Assembly: GCA_949361645.1 (NCBI GenBank)
Contig: OX442428.1
Coordinates: forward strand, 124,001-188,000
DNA from: Spongilla lacustris
Taxonomy: Eukaryota > Porifera > Demospongiae > Spongillida > Spongillidae
DNA length: 64,000 nucleotides
Reading direction: 5' to 3'
In this document: positions 36,201 to 48,000 of the stretch, piece by piece
How positions within the stretch are numbered: the first letter of the stretch is position 1
Layout: each line of letters starts with the position of its first letter
Notes under the pieces: generated by a model
The model's database searches: none
What the model saw: the letters and a program-made list of their open reading frames with translations, nothing else
Told to the model about the DNA's origin: nothing
Made by a program: the position numbers and the translations under genes

Positions 36201-38857
36201 GATAATTTGAGAAGTGTAAAACAACTAGTCAAAATATTAAGTTTATTAAGGTTTTCACACAACACATACATATGTGTACACCCATGAGGTGAGTGAATTC
36301 TAGTGTTAGTAACAGTTTCAATCAAAACCTTATGGACACATTACTGTAGCTTTGCAAAACAGTCATAGTGATCACAAAATTTCGTGGCGCTTACGAAGTT
36401 GACAAAATATTGTCGATTAACCGAAGTGTATCCGAAAGTGAAACCGTGCATAATAACTAATCTCAATGAGCCCTATCAGATTGCTGAAAAATGAAAAGGA
36501 TTTGAGAGGGTCGTGGCAAAAGTTGTGGTGCTCTACTATGGATTGTCTCCAAAATGTTCTTATTGTGAGCACAGTGCTTAGGGTAGCACGCTAAATACGT
36601 GCTAGTCTAGCTGCTTGATGCATGGGTGTGCTTGTGACACCCTATCCAGCATCTGACAGCTTATTAGCATGCAACTGGCTGTAGCTGCTTTCCTTTGTGC
36701 TGCCCTTTGGCAGGTCTCTTATACTAAGCTTTCCCACCATTTGCAGCAATTCTGGAACTGGAAGGCTGGTAGCTCATTGCAAAAATAAAAGCCAGGTTTT
36801 TTAACCTCTCATATCATGTACTGTTATGTGGGGTTTTGTGAAGTAATTTTTTCTGAAACTCAGATTCCTTTTAGGGTGTGGTCACAACCCCTCTGGGTGT
36901 GGTCACTTACCCTCTGGGTGTGGTCATTACCCCTCTGGGTGTGGTCATTACCCCTCAGGGTGTGGTCACTACCCCTCAGGGTGTGGTCATTACCCCTCTG
37001 GATGTGGTCATTTCCCCTTGGGTGTGGTCACTACCCCTCAGGGTGTGGTCACTACCCCTAAGGGGGTGGTCATTTCCCCTTGGGTGTGGTCACTACCCCT
37101 CAGGATGTGGTCAATACACCTCAGGGAGGGGGAGGGGGGGGTCAATCCCTGCATTATGTATAGAAACCCTCCAAAGTCTCATGCATCCTTAATGGTTTAG
37201 TTCACACACCTCAGTGCAGGACTGGATGCTGGCACAATCACCTTCCACAACTTCTGTTTTGTTACTCTCATCACAGTTGCTTCAATCTTATCTTGAAGCT
37301 CACGAATTCCTAACCCGTGTGTGGCTGACACGTGTAGCTCATCCTTGGGTCCTTCTGGCAAGAGGCAAGTTGTTAAGTTGCTGGAAAAGGATGGAGCAAG
37401 GGTCAGGAGATTACCACCAAAGCAGCACACTCACATTTTATCCACTTTGTTGAGTACTTCAATCATGCTGTCATAAAGCTCTTGTTTCAGGTTCAGTTCG
37501 GACAGCACTTTCATCACGTCACTTTTCTGAGCATACACTTGTGGATGGCTGGCATCACGAACGTGAACAATAAGGTCCTAATGAATATGTAATGGAGGTG
37601 GTGATGGCAGTGGGAGGTGGTGATGGCAGTGGGAGGTGGTGATGGCAGTGGGAGGTGGTGATGGCAGTGGGAGGTGGTCAAGGCAATGGGAGGTGGTGAT
37701 GGCAGTGGGAGGTGGTGATGGCAGTGGGAGGTGGTGATGGCAGTGGGAGGTGGTCATGGCAGTGGGAGGTGGTCAAGGCAGTGGGAGGTGGTCATGGCAG
37801 TGGGTGGTGATGGCATGCATGCAAGACAACTCACCGCATGGATCACCTCCTCCAGTGTGGATCGAAACGATTCAACTAACTCATGAGGTAGGTCTGATAT
37901 AAATCCAATTGTATCCAAATACACCACCCTTATTCCTGATGGAAGCTTTCCCCCATGCATGGTTGTGTCCAGTGTAGCAAACAGCTTATCTTCCGGCTGC
38001 ATAGCCTCATCATGGGACAGAGCTCTAACCAATGTGGTCTTCCCAGCATTGGTGTACCCTACCACTGCCACAGTAGGGAGGTTGTTATGCCTCAAGCGAT
38101 GTGTTGCTGTGACATGGTACCTCTTTCGCAGCTCTGCTAGTTTCTCTCTCAGCATCTTCTCACGTTTGGCAAGGTTCTGTTTTGCAATGTGCAAAGGTGT
38201 GTCCCCACCTCCCCCCATCTGATGATCAACGTCAGTGGTATCAGTAGCCAGTCTTGCCTTCAAATATGGTATCTCTGCCAATTCTACCTGTACCTTAGCC
38301 TCGTGTGTGCGTGCCCTTTCTTTGAAAATCTTTAGCACAATACCAAACCGGTCAAACACGTCTTTCTCAAATAACTCCTCTAGAGTCTCGTGTTGAAAGG
38401 GTGTAAGTTTAGGAGTATTAATAAACACACCCCTGACTGGAAGCGACTTTACTAACTTCTGCAGTTCCGCTATCTTTCCCTTTCCAAACAAAAATTTGTT
38501 GTGTGGCTTTCTCAACGGATCGATTCTTTTGTCGTACACGCGCCATCCAGTCAAAGCTTCGGCCAAGCTTACAGCCTCCTCAAGTTTACATTCCGCAGGA
38601 ACATATGGCTTCTCCACGTGTCCTTCCTTCGGGTCTGGTTGTATAACTAAAAGCGTCTGCTCCTCGTCTGAAACATCTACAGCCTGACGACCCCCTCGCT
38701 TGATTTTGACCTCCGGTAGTTCGTTAAAGAACGTATCCTCCTTCCACAAGTTTGCTGAAAATGTTCGCGCACTTGGCATCACTGGCACGTGACATCTGAA
38801 TACTTGAGATCCCCAGTATGACCAAGCAGAGACGTGTTTAATACATTTCCAGACCAT
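33275..38857 (-). CDS. GTPBP6: mitochondrial HflX-type GTPase GTPBP6
   Basis: HflX-family GTPase; the human protein splits and recycles mitochondrial ribosomes. Four in-phase exons: 37835-38857, 37435-37577, 37210-37380 and 33275-33434, about 498 residues (human about 516). The N-terminus is basic, as expected for mitochondrial import. The HflX domain is marked by KFLFGKGKIAEL and VFDRFGIVLKIF. The GTPase has G1 GYTNAGKTT (about 267-275), G2 in ATLDTT, G3 DTIGF (315-319) and G4 NKVD (384-387). The last exon lies 3.8 kb away and was assigned because it completes PAL-SWLHHEATV, matching the human LSWLYKEATV segment in phase. I chose the ATG at 38857 because the upstream in-frame ATG is in a low-complexity phenylalanine stretch. 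Intron 3 holds two inverted-repeat structures. Confidence 0.94.
33661..34815. mobile_element. foldback element with ttgcttgtaac termini
   Basis: The left end, gcttttttgcttgtaac, matches the complement of the right end (gttacaagcaaaaaag). Inside, gaaccata, ctacat-ggtacaat, cttgaaggaaca and ccttaacta recur inverted in the same order. The arms are diverged. The centre contains a ggatcca-type hAT-like end near 34.26 kb, possibly a nested insertion. It lies in GTPBP6 intron 3, directly beside the large palindrome. Confidence 0.55.
34822..36549. repeat. 1.73-kb near-perfect palindrome
   Basis: Two arms of about 860 bp are reverse complements of each other with only a few differences (for example gaatgcactc against gaattcactc, and a 2-bp indel near 35310/36061). 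The centre is near 35.69 kb at gggggtcaatgaccccc, with a 7-bp ctgtagc duplication on the left side. I see no coding frame in the arms. It lies in GTPBP6 intron 3. It could be a young foldback insertion, a real inverted duplication or an assembly artefact. Confidence 0.9.
36873..37130. repeat. 21-bp minisatellite in GTPBP6 intron 3
   Basis: About 12 units of ctgggtgtggtcattacccc with substitutions. Confidence 0.93.
37597..37812. repeat. 19-bp minisatellite in GTPBP6 intron 1
   Basis: About 11 units of gtgggaggtggtgatggca; it fills most of the 257-bp intron. Confidence 0.93.
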
Positions 38858-39092
38858 TGTTGGAACGGTACGAGGGGGAAAAAAAGGGGAAAAAAAAAAA
38901 AAAACGCACATGCGCAAACAAAAAAGAAAAAATCAATTGTATTTATTTTTTAATAGTTACGTTATTCTAAAACATATGCGTACTTGTACGTACCAGGCTG
39001 GCAGTGTACTGATTCATTACATAAATGGCTGCAGTGCGAGCACACACCAGAAAGGAAATTGACGATACACAATGATGGGCATCAATTAGAAG

Positions 39093-42000
39093 TTACTCAA
39101 CCCACTCTTCAGTGGGTTGTTGAATTCTATCTAGCTCTTGCAAAGTAGCATAAACATGCTTCAAATGTTCTGTGGCTTCTGATAACATATGACCTTCAAT
39201 AGACACACCTGTGCATTGTTAAACACCCATGTTGTAACCACAACAAGAATTACTTTAACACTTACCATCCAACTGCTGTTCCACTTCATCCATCCAGGTA
39301 GCCATCTTCTTCTGTACTGCCTCCACATGATCCAGCAGAGCCATTCGCTGGTACCAGTTTGTCACATCACCTTTCAGAAATGCATCTGCAAAGTCATTCA
39401 AAGTGACTAATTCAGCGATACCATGAGATTTGTTGGGCACCACAGGATAGATGCCTGGGGATGAGCCACCAGAAGAGGTCTGGGGACCCACAAGTGAGCC
39501 GCTAGAAGATGTCTGGGTGCCACTGCTGGTTAAAGGTCCAGTCACTGACGATGCCACACTCAGCTTGGATGGCTTCATGTTATCCAGTCCTGTGTCACTG
39601 CTTGCCTGACCACCAACCAGCTTTGTCAAGGGTGGTGTCTGCTGCACACCACTAGGCAACAATGGCTCATTTGCAGCAGCTGCACCTTTGTCTGGAATCA
39701 ATACTGCTGCATTTGTAACACCAGGAGTAGTGGCAACACCAGGGGTAGTAGTAACACCAGGGGTAGTGGTAACACCAGGGGTAGTGGTAACACCAGAAGT
39801 AGTAGCAACACCAGGAGTAGTGGCATCGGAAGTACTTGCAGTATTTTTGAGAGGTTCCTGAATATCACAGTAACCATTAGTGGATGGAGGAGGGAGTGCA
39901 GTACAATCGTTAGGCTGAGGGAGAATTGTAGAAACTGCTTTTGGAGGGTCCTTCTGCAAGGGGCATGTCTGGTCCCCGAGGCTAATGACATCATCGGGCT
40001 TGTGATGTGACTGTAGAACATCACGACCTTGTGGAGCGCATGAGACAGGCTTAAGAGCTGAAAGAATGTAAGTCACTAGTTCATTCCTGCTCTTGTGTGC
40101 AATTTCTTTGGCCCATTGCTTCAGATATGAGTGACTGGCATTACTGTGGGTCACAGTAAATATCACTAAGGACCACACAACACACCCTCACCTCTTCATC
40201 CCGCTCCCTCCCTCACACACCCTCACCTCTTCATCCCGCTCCCTCCCTCACACACCCTCACCTCTTCATCCCGCTCCCTCCCTCACACACCCTCACCTCT
40301 TCATCCCGCTCCCTCCCTCACACACCCTCACCTCTTCATCCCGCTCCCTCCCTCACACACCCTCACCTCTTCATCCCGCTCCCTCCCTCACACACACCCT
40401 CACATCTTCTCCTGCTCCCTCCCTCACACACACCCATTCACAGCCCCGTGCAGAGAGGAGTTGGTACACCCTACAGGTGTGGCCACATAAGGTGGACATT
40501 CAGCCAGAGGGGGGGAGGGGGGGGCGGGCTGTCTTACTAAAGCACAAAACGCTTGAGTAGTTTTAAATGGAAATGTGTTACACTGCATACACTGGACGTA
40601 TATAAAGGTGTGGTTAGACACACATAGCCACCCAAAGTCACACTGCAGCACTATGTGTGCTGACCCTGCTTCATTCACGTCACGTCAGCCCACCACACCA
40701 GGTGGTAGTATTACATCTTTTAACACCACTTATTAGTAAATAGCCTTTGAGGAAGGACAGTCCTATGTACATGGTACATGCACTGGTCTTCATGGTATTA
40801 TTCTATTACAGGTCGGACAACTCAAGAACTTCCCCAAATGTGTGCTATTATCTCCCAAACCTTTCACTTCCAAACAGTTCTGTGCACACTTCCTTGTAGA
40901 GGACAAGTGACTATTATGACAGCCCAAATATATTCAGTTGAAGCCTTGTACATGTACTAAAAGGGCTACCTAAGATGATTAGAAGAATAAATCTAATTAA
41001 CCTTTGGATAGTAACCAATCACTCACCCATACTGGTAAGAAAGTACTATGTTATGAAGTACAACATATCAATATCAGTTAAATGGTTTGGGTGAACCCAT
41101 ATATACATAAGCGGTTATAATTAGGTACAGTCTATAACTGGCTTGGCCGCATAACCACAACCACTATAATTGGAGGCTACATGTTCTTAATTAAGCAATC
41201 AAAAATGGAAGGAAAGAAGGTGTGGCATGCAGTGCAGTTACTTCTTTATTGTGTGATAAAATATTTTCACCACCAAGATGATGCCTGGCCTGCAAGTGTT
41301 ACCTTGGCCTGTGTAGCCTGGCATTAAGGGGATCAGCATTGAACACAGAGACCACGACCAAACGTGAGCAGCAAGCAGTGGAGACATTGCGGGACTATCA
41401 AGCGGCTGGGGGAGCCAACATGTGCAACAGCATGGTGGTTTTAACACCTGATCAATGAAAATCCCTTAGTTAAGTTTCCAAATGCATGTGACTAGAAGCA
41501 AAGACATTAGTGTTGAGTTAATTGCACAGCTGGTACCATGTGTGCTGCACCAAAAACTAAATTTGCTGATGACCATCGATTTTATTTTTCACCTCCCGCC
41601 ATTGGTCTAAATAACATGTGTACCTTGCTGCCTGCAGTTTGACTTTGGCACTGACATTCATCTTTCGCAACGAGCTCAGTACATCTGACAGCTTGTGAGT
41701 TTTCAAGACAGCTCCTGCCAACTGAAATGGTGGCCCGCCAGGTAGGCTAGGCAACATGCCATCCTTGAACCACTCACAGGCTACTGCTGCTGGCTAGAGT
41801 TGTAGCAAGAGCGACTGACAATCCAAACACACACCCCAATGTACTGACCTTCTGAAGTGGCAGCTGTTCTATCATACCTTCAGTTTGTTCAACTGTTATA
41901 TACAAATCCTGACACCCCAGAAACCACTTACTTGATGAATCTATGCAGAACAAACAGGTGTATTTCTCTGGTGGATTGTCCTCCAGAATGCCTATACAGT

Positions 42001-45000
42001 CTCCATGTTGCCAGCTGAGGCATTGTTCACACTACAAACACACAACACATCTCAACAGATCTGTCCAACCATGTTACAAGGGGCTAGCATGCAGCAGCCC
42101 ACACCAACCTGTATCATGAAGCCCTCATCCAGACTACTCCCACACATGCAGTGAACTTCCTCATCCACTTCAGCAATGGGTGCTGCCTCCGCCTCTGTGT
42201 CCATCATCTCTTCATCCCCAAGCTCAACACACTCCCAGCTCTCCAATATACCAGATGTTGGGGAGGAGGGTGTGGCATCAGGTGCTGCAGGGGATGACGA
42301 CACCACCACTTGTTCCGGTACGGCAGGAGAGATAGAGGAGGCTACAGGGTTAATGCCAACCAGAGGTCCTCTGGTACAAGGGGTGAGAGATAGGCTTAGC
42401 ACAGAGGTACCAAAAGTAGCAGTAGGTGGGGTGACAGGATGGTCTGGGTACCGGTCTAATACAAGCTCCAGTTGTAGAGCAGGTGTGGTGGTAACATGAG
42501 GTGGTGCAGCCTTGTGTAAAGGTGTTGAAGCGCTTTCCTTGACGCTAGAAGTAGAACTGCTTCCTTGAATAACACTTATTACCATGGGAACAGTGGGGTC
42601 ACTGGTAACATTACAAGTACCAAGTGGTAGGTCTGGGGATGTAGAGCTAACGGCAATTGAAGTATCTCCATGGTGACGCACTGTCAAACAAGCAGTGGTT
42701 ACTAAGCCTGACAAGCACACCAGCTCCATTAGAAGAATACTTACCATATTTGGCCTTTGGAGGGCTCTTATCTGTGTGGTAGTGCTTTATGTGAGATGCC
42801 AACAAGGATTCCTTCCTAAAGGACTTATTACAGCCTTCCGCCTTACACTTAAACTCATTGTGGTCCAGCGCAATCACTAATCCCTTGGGTGCCACCTTGT
42901 CAGACATACTGGCAGACTCCACTATCGATGGTACACAACGAGACCTTCTTTTAACCACCTTGCGAGTATCAGCTTTCCCTGGAATTTTTCTTGATTTCTT
43001 GGCTACCTACAGCAGATAACCACAGCAAGTTCACACCCCCAAACAACAAAGCATCCATCTTTCCCTCCTTCATTGTAAGTACACTACACTGATCCCTCAC
43101 ACCATCCACTGATCCCTCACACCATCCACTGATCCCTCACACTATCCACTGATCCCTCACACTATCCACTGATCCCTCACACTATCCACTGATCCCTCAC
43201 ACTATCCACTGATCCCTCACACTATCCACTGATCCCTCACACTATCCACTGATCCCTCACACTATCCACTGATCTCTCACACTATCCACTGATCCCTCAC
43301 ACTATCCACTGATCCCTCACACCATCCACTGATCCCTCACACTATCCACTGATCCCTCACACTATCCACTGATCTCTCACACTATCCACTGATCCCTCAC
43401 ACTATCCACTGATCTCTCACACTATCCACTGATCCCTCACACTATCCACTGATCCCTCACACCATCCACTGATCCCTCACACTATCCACTGATCCCTCAC
43501 ACCATCCACTGATCCCTCACACTATCCACTGATCCCTCACACTATCCACTGATCCCTCACACTATCCACTGATCCCTCACACTATCCACTGATCCCTCAC
43601 ACTATCCACTGATCCCTCACACTATCCACTGATCCCTCACACAATCCACTGATCCCTCACACTATCCACTGATCCCTCACACAATCCACTGATCCCTCAC
43701 ACTATCCACTGATCCCTCACACTATCCACTGATCCCTCACACTATCCACTGATCCCTCACACTATCCACTGATCTCTCACACTATCCACTGATCCCTCAC
43801 ACTATCCACTGATCCCTCACACTATCCACTGATCCCTCACACTATCCACTGATCCCTCACACTATCCACTGATCCCTCACACTATCCACTGATCCCTCAC
43901 ACTATCCACTGATCCCTCACACTATCCACTGATCTCTCACACTATCCACTGATCCCTCACACTATCCACTGATCCCTCACACTATCCACTGATCTCTCAC
44001 ACTATCCACTGATCCCTCACACTATCCACTGATCCCTCACACTATCCACTGATCTCTCACACTATCCACTGATCCCTCACACTATCCACTGATCTCTCAC
44101 ACTATCCACTGATCCCTCACACTATCCACTGATCCCTCACACTATCCACTGATCCCTCACACTATCCACTGATCCCTCACACTATCCACTGATCCCTCAC
44201 ACTATCCACTGATCCCTCACACTATCCACTGATCCCTCACACTATCCACTGATCCCTCACACTATCCACTGATCTCTCACACTATCCACTGATCCCTCAC
44301 ACTATCCACTGATCTCTCACACTATCCACTGATCCCTCACACTATCCACTGATCCCTCACACTATCCACTGATCTCTCACACTATCCACTGATCCCTCAC
44401 ACCATCCACTGATCCCTCACACCATCCACTGATCCCTCACACTATCCACTGATCCCTCACACTATCCACTGATCTCTCACACTATCCACTGATCTCTCAC
44501 ACTATCCACTGATCCCTCACACTATCCACTGATCCCTCACACTATCCACTGATCCCTCACACTATCCACTGATCCCTCACACTATCCACTGATCCCTCAC
44601 ACTATCCACTGATCCCTCACACTATCCACTGATCCCTCACACTATCCACTGATCCCTCACACTATCCACTGATCCCTCACACTATCCACTGATCCCTCAC
44701 ACTATCCACTGATCCCTCACACTATCCACTGATCTCTCACACTATCCACTGATCCCTCACACTATCCACTGATCCCTCACACTATCCACTGATCCCTCAC
44801 ACTATCCACTGATCCCTCACACTATCCACTGATCCCTCACACTATCCACTGATCCCTCACACTATCCACTGATCCCTCACACTATCCACTGATCCCTCAC
44901 ACTATCCACTGATCTCTCACACTATCCACTGATCCCTCACACTATCCACTGATCCCTCACACTATCCACTGATCCCTCACACTATCCACTGATCCCTCAC

Positions 45001-48000
45001 ACTATCCACTGATCCCTCACACTATCCACTGATCCCTCACACTATCCACTGATCTCTCACACTATCCACTGATCCCTCACACTATCCACTGATCCCTCAC
45101 ACTATCCACTGATCCCTCACACTATCCACTGATCTCTCACACTATCCACTGATCCCTCACACTATCCACTGATCCCTCACACTATCCACTGATCTCTCAC
45201 ACTATCCACTGATCCCTCACACTATCCACTGATCCCTCACACTATCCACTGATCTCTCACACTATCCACTGATCCCTCACACTATCCACTGATCCCTCAC
45301 ACTATCCACTGATCCCTCACACTATCCACTGATCCCTCACACTATCCACTGATCCCTCACACTATCCACTACCACTAAACCTCACATTTGCTGGTCTCTT
45401 TGGTGCAAGCATTTTCATTTTTTTCCTCTTTCGTCCAGCATCTGAAGCCTCCTGGGTCATTTCCTGGATGTCACATGACAACTCATATGCCATGATCTCT
45501 TCTCTCTCCTCCAAGGTCTCTTTACTTGGCCCCTGGTCTGAGCCTTCTTGGACAACGGAAGAAATGGAGTGAGGCAAAGCAGCCATAACTGAATGAGAGG
45601 CACTGTCTGTAGCGACCGAGGGGCCAGCTATATGGTCCGTAGCAACCGAGGGGCCAGCTATATGGTCCGTAGCAACAGAGGGGCCAGCTATATGGTCCGT
45701 AGCAACAGAGGGGCCAGCTATATGGTCCGTAGCAACAGAGGGGTCAGCTATATGGTCCGTAGCAACAGAGGGGCCAGCTATATGGTCCATAGCAACCAAA
45801 GGACCAGCTATATGGTCCGTAGCAACCAAGGGACCAGCAATATGGTCCGTAGCAACCGAGGGGCCAGCTATATGGCCAACAGAAGGTGAACCAGCAATAC
45901 AATGACTTGGCTCTGTACTACTGCCCATGAGAACAGAAGTGTGTGCTAATGAGGGGAGATGAGGGTGTGGGTAAGGGAGGGGATGAGGGTAAGAGAGGTG
46001 TGGGTAAGGAGAGGGGAGGAGGTGTATCTTAGTTACGTATAAATGTACTGAACCAACAGTAACCAATAACATCCCCTCCCCACATCCCCTCCAGAAAAAA
46101 AGAAATGCAAATGGAGGTCCCAAAGTTTACCATAAAAGGCTCCCACCACAAGAACCTTAATACAACACCAAAAATGCAGCCCACAAAGCCTTCTCAAGTG
46201 TAATCCTGTGCAAAACAAACACAAGAAGCTAACCAGAGGAACAGGTCACCATCTCAACAGTGTTGGTGGCTTGTAAGACAACATCGGGTGCTTCCCCCAC
46301 ACCACCTGCAGCCTGCTTTGCCCCTTGTCGCAGTCGGTATGGCTCTCTTGAGGCCTCTCCATGCTTCCTCCTCAGCCTTCGTGGAGTTGGGCACTTGGTA
46401 GCATCCTCACCATGTGACTGCTTTGTGTCCTCAATGCGTTGACCAAGACAAGGTTCAGCTTTGCTGGTAACCTCTGATGAGTCCACTTCAAACACCTTCT
46501 CTTCCCCCTCCATCACTATTTCCTCTGTGTCGAGTTCCTTCAATCCCTCTTCCTCACTCCCTTGTCTCACCATTCTCTTGCATTGACTCATTTCTACTGC
46601 AGATGACTGTGATGCTCCGATGACTTCGGCTGATGTCATATCCCTCTTCTTATGGACACGAGGTCTTCCTCTTTTCATTATAACAGGGACACAGTGGTTC
46701 TCTTGGAACACTAATTCTGTTGAGGTTCCCATATCTTCTGGTTTGTGGTCAGACACAGTGTTAAGATTATGGTCCTCCCCTGGGGTGCTGTTATTGGTAA
46801 CAGTATGGTCTTTTCCAGGGGTATTCCCAGTAGGATCCTCTCCCATATCTGATTCACCATCAGTCGAATCATTCAAGTATTGTTGGGCACGGGGACGAAC
46901 TCTCTTGGGAATCAAAATTGGAGAGGAGGGTGGCGACCCTAAGGGACAATGTCTTTTGGTTGCACGAAGCTGAGACACTTTCAAGGAGCTTTTAGGTGTA
47001 ATGATGGAACCTTCAGACACTTTTTCTTCTTTCTATTTAGAGGAATAAATACTTAAGGCCCGGCACACACAGAACAATATCGCCGATGATATCACTCGTG
47101 ATTCCTGCATTTTGTCCGTAATCTAATACATTACGGGGAAAAAACGGGAATCACCAGTGATATTGTTGGCGATATCGCTGTGTGTGTCAGGCCTAAGAGA
47201 ATGAAACAGTGCAAGTGAGGTCATGTGCAATGATGGCGTAGACCATTATTATGAGCAAATATTTTGAAGCATTTTAGCTGCAGACATGTTACCAGGTACA
47301 TATAATGTAACTGACCCTTTTCCTGACTGAAGCAATGGGAGTTATATGTTCAACGCCATCATCAAATGCCACTTGAACACTATCTGTAAGATGAGATGAA
47401 TGCGGTAAACTATGCTTCCATATCCGGCAACATTGGCAATGGTATGGGCTAATCACAGGGTGCACCGGTCTTGTGCCCAGACCCAGTGTATAGTCGTTAC
47501 TGCAACACTTGAATATCTGATGGGCTTCTGTACTTTGTGGAATGTTGTAACAGAACAATAAACAGAATTCTGTCCTACCAATCACTGACCAGGAGGTTAA
47601 AAGGTGTTGCCTACTAACCATAAGATGGCTGCCTACTAACCATACGATGGCTGCCTACTAACCATAAGATGGCTGCCTACTAACCATAAGATGGCTGCCT
47701 ACTAGCCATAAGATGGCTGCCTACTAACCATAAGATGGCTGCCTACTAACCATAAGATGGCTGCTTCGCTTAGCTTCTCCAACATATGAGGCTGTACAAA
47801 GCGTAGCAATAATCTTCAGATGTACCAACTGCAAAACCTGGTTTCTTCGCTTCTCAAGTTATATCACTACTGCCATATTGCAATAGTAGCTGTGATGCAC
47901 TGGGTCTGGGCACAAGGTGGTGCCCATGAGTATAGGTGCGTGTATACCGTATACAAATATACTATGTAGGTACATGTACATGTGGATTTTGTCTAGGGTG

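Noticed and set aside
43080..45372. CRISPR-like array
   Set aside because: Direct repeats without unique spacers in a eukaryotic intron; it is a simple satellite.
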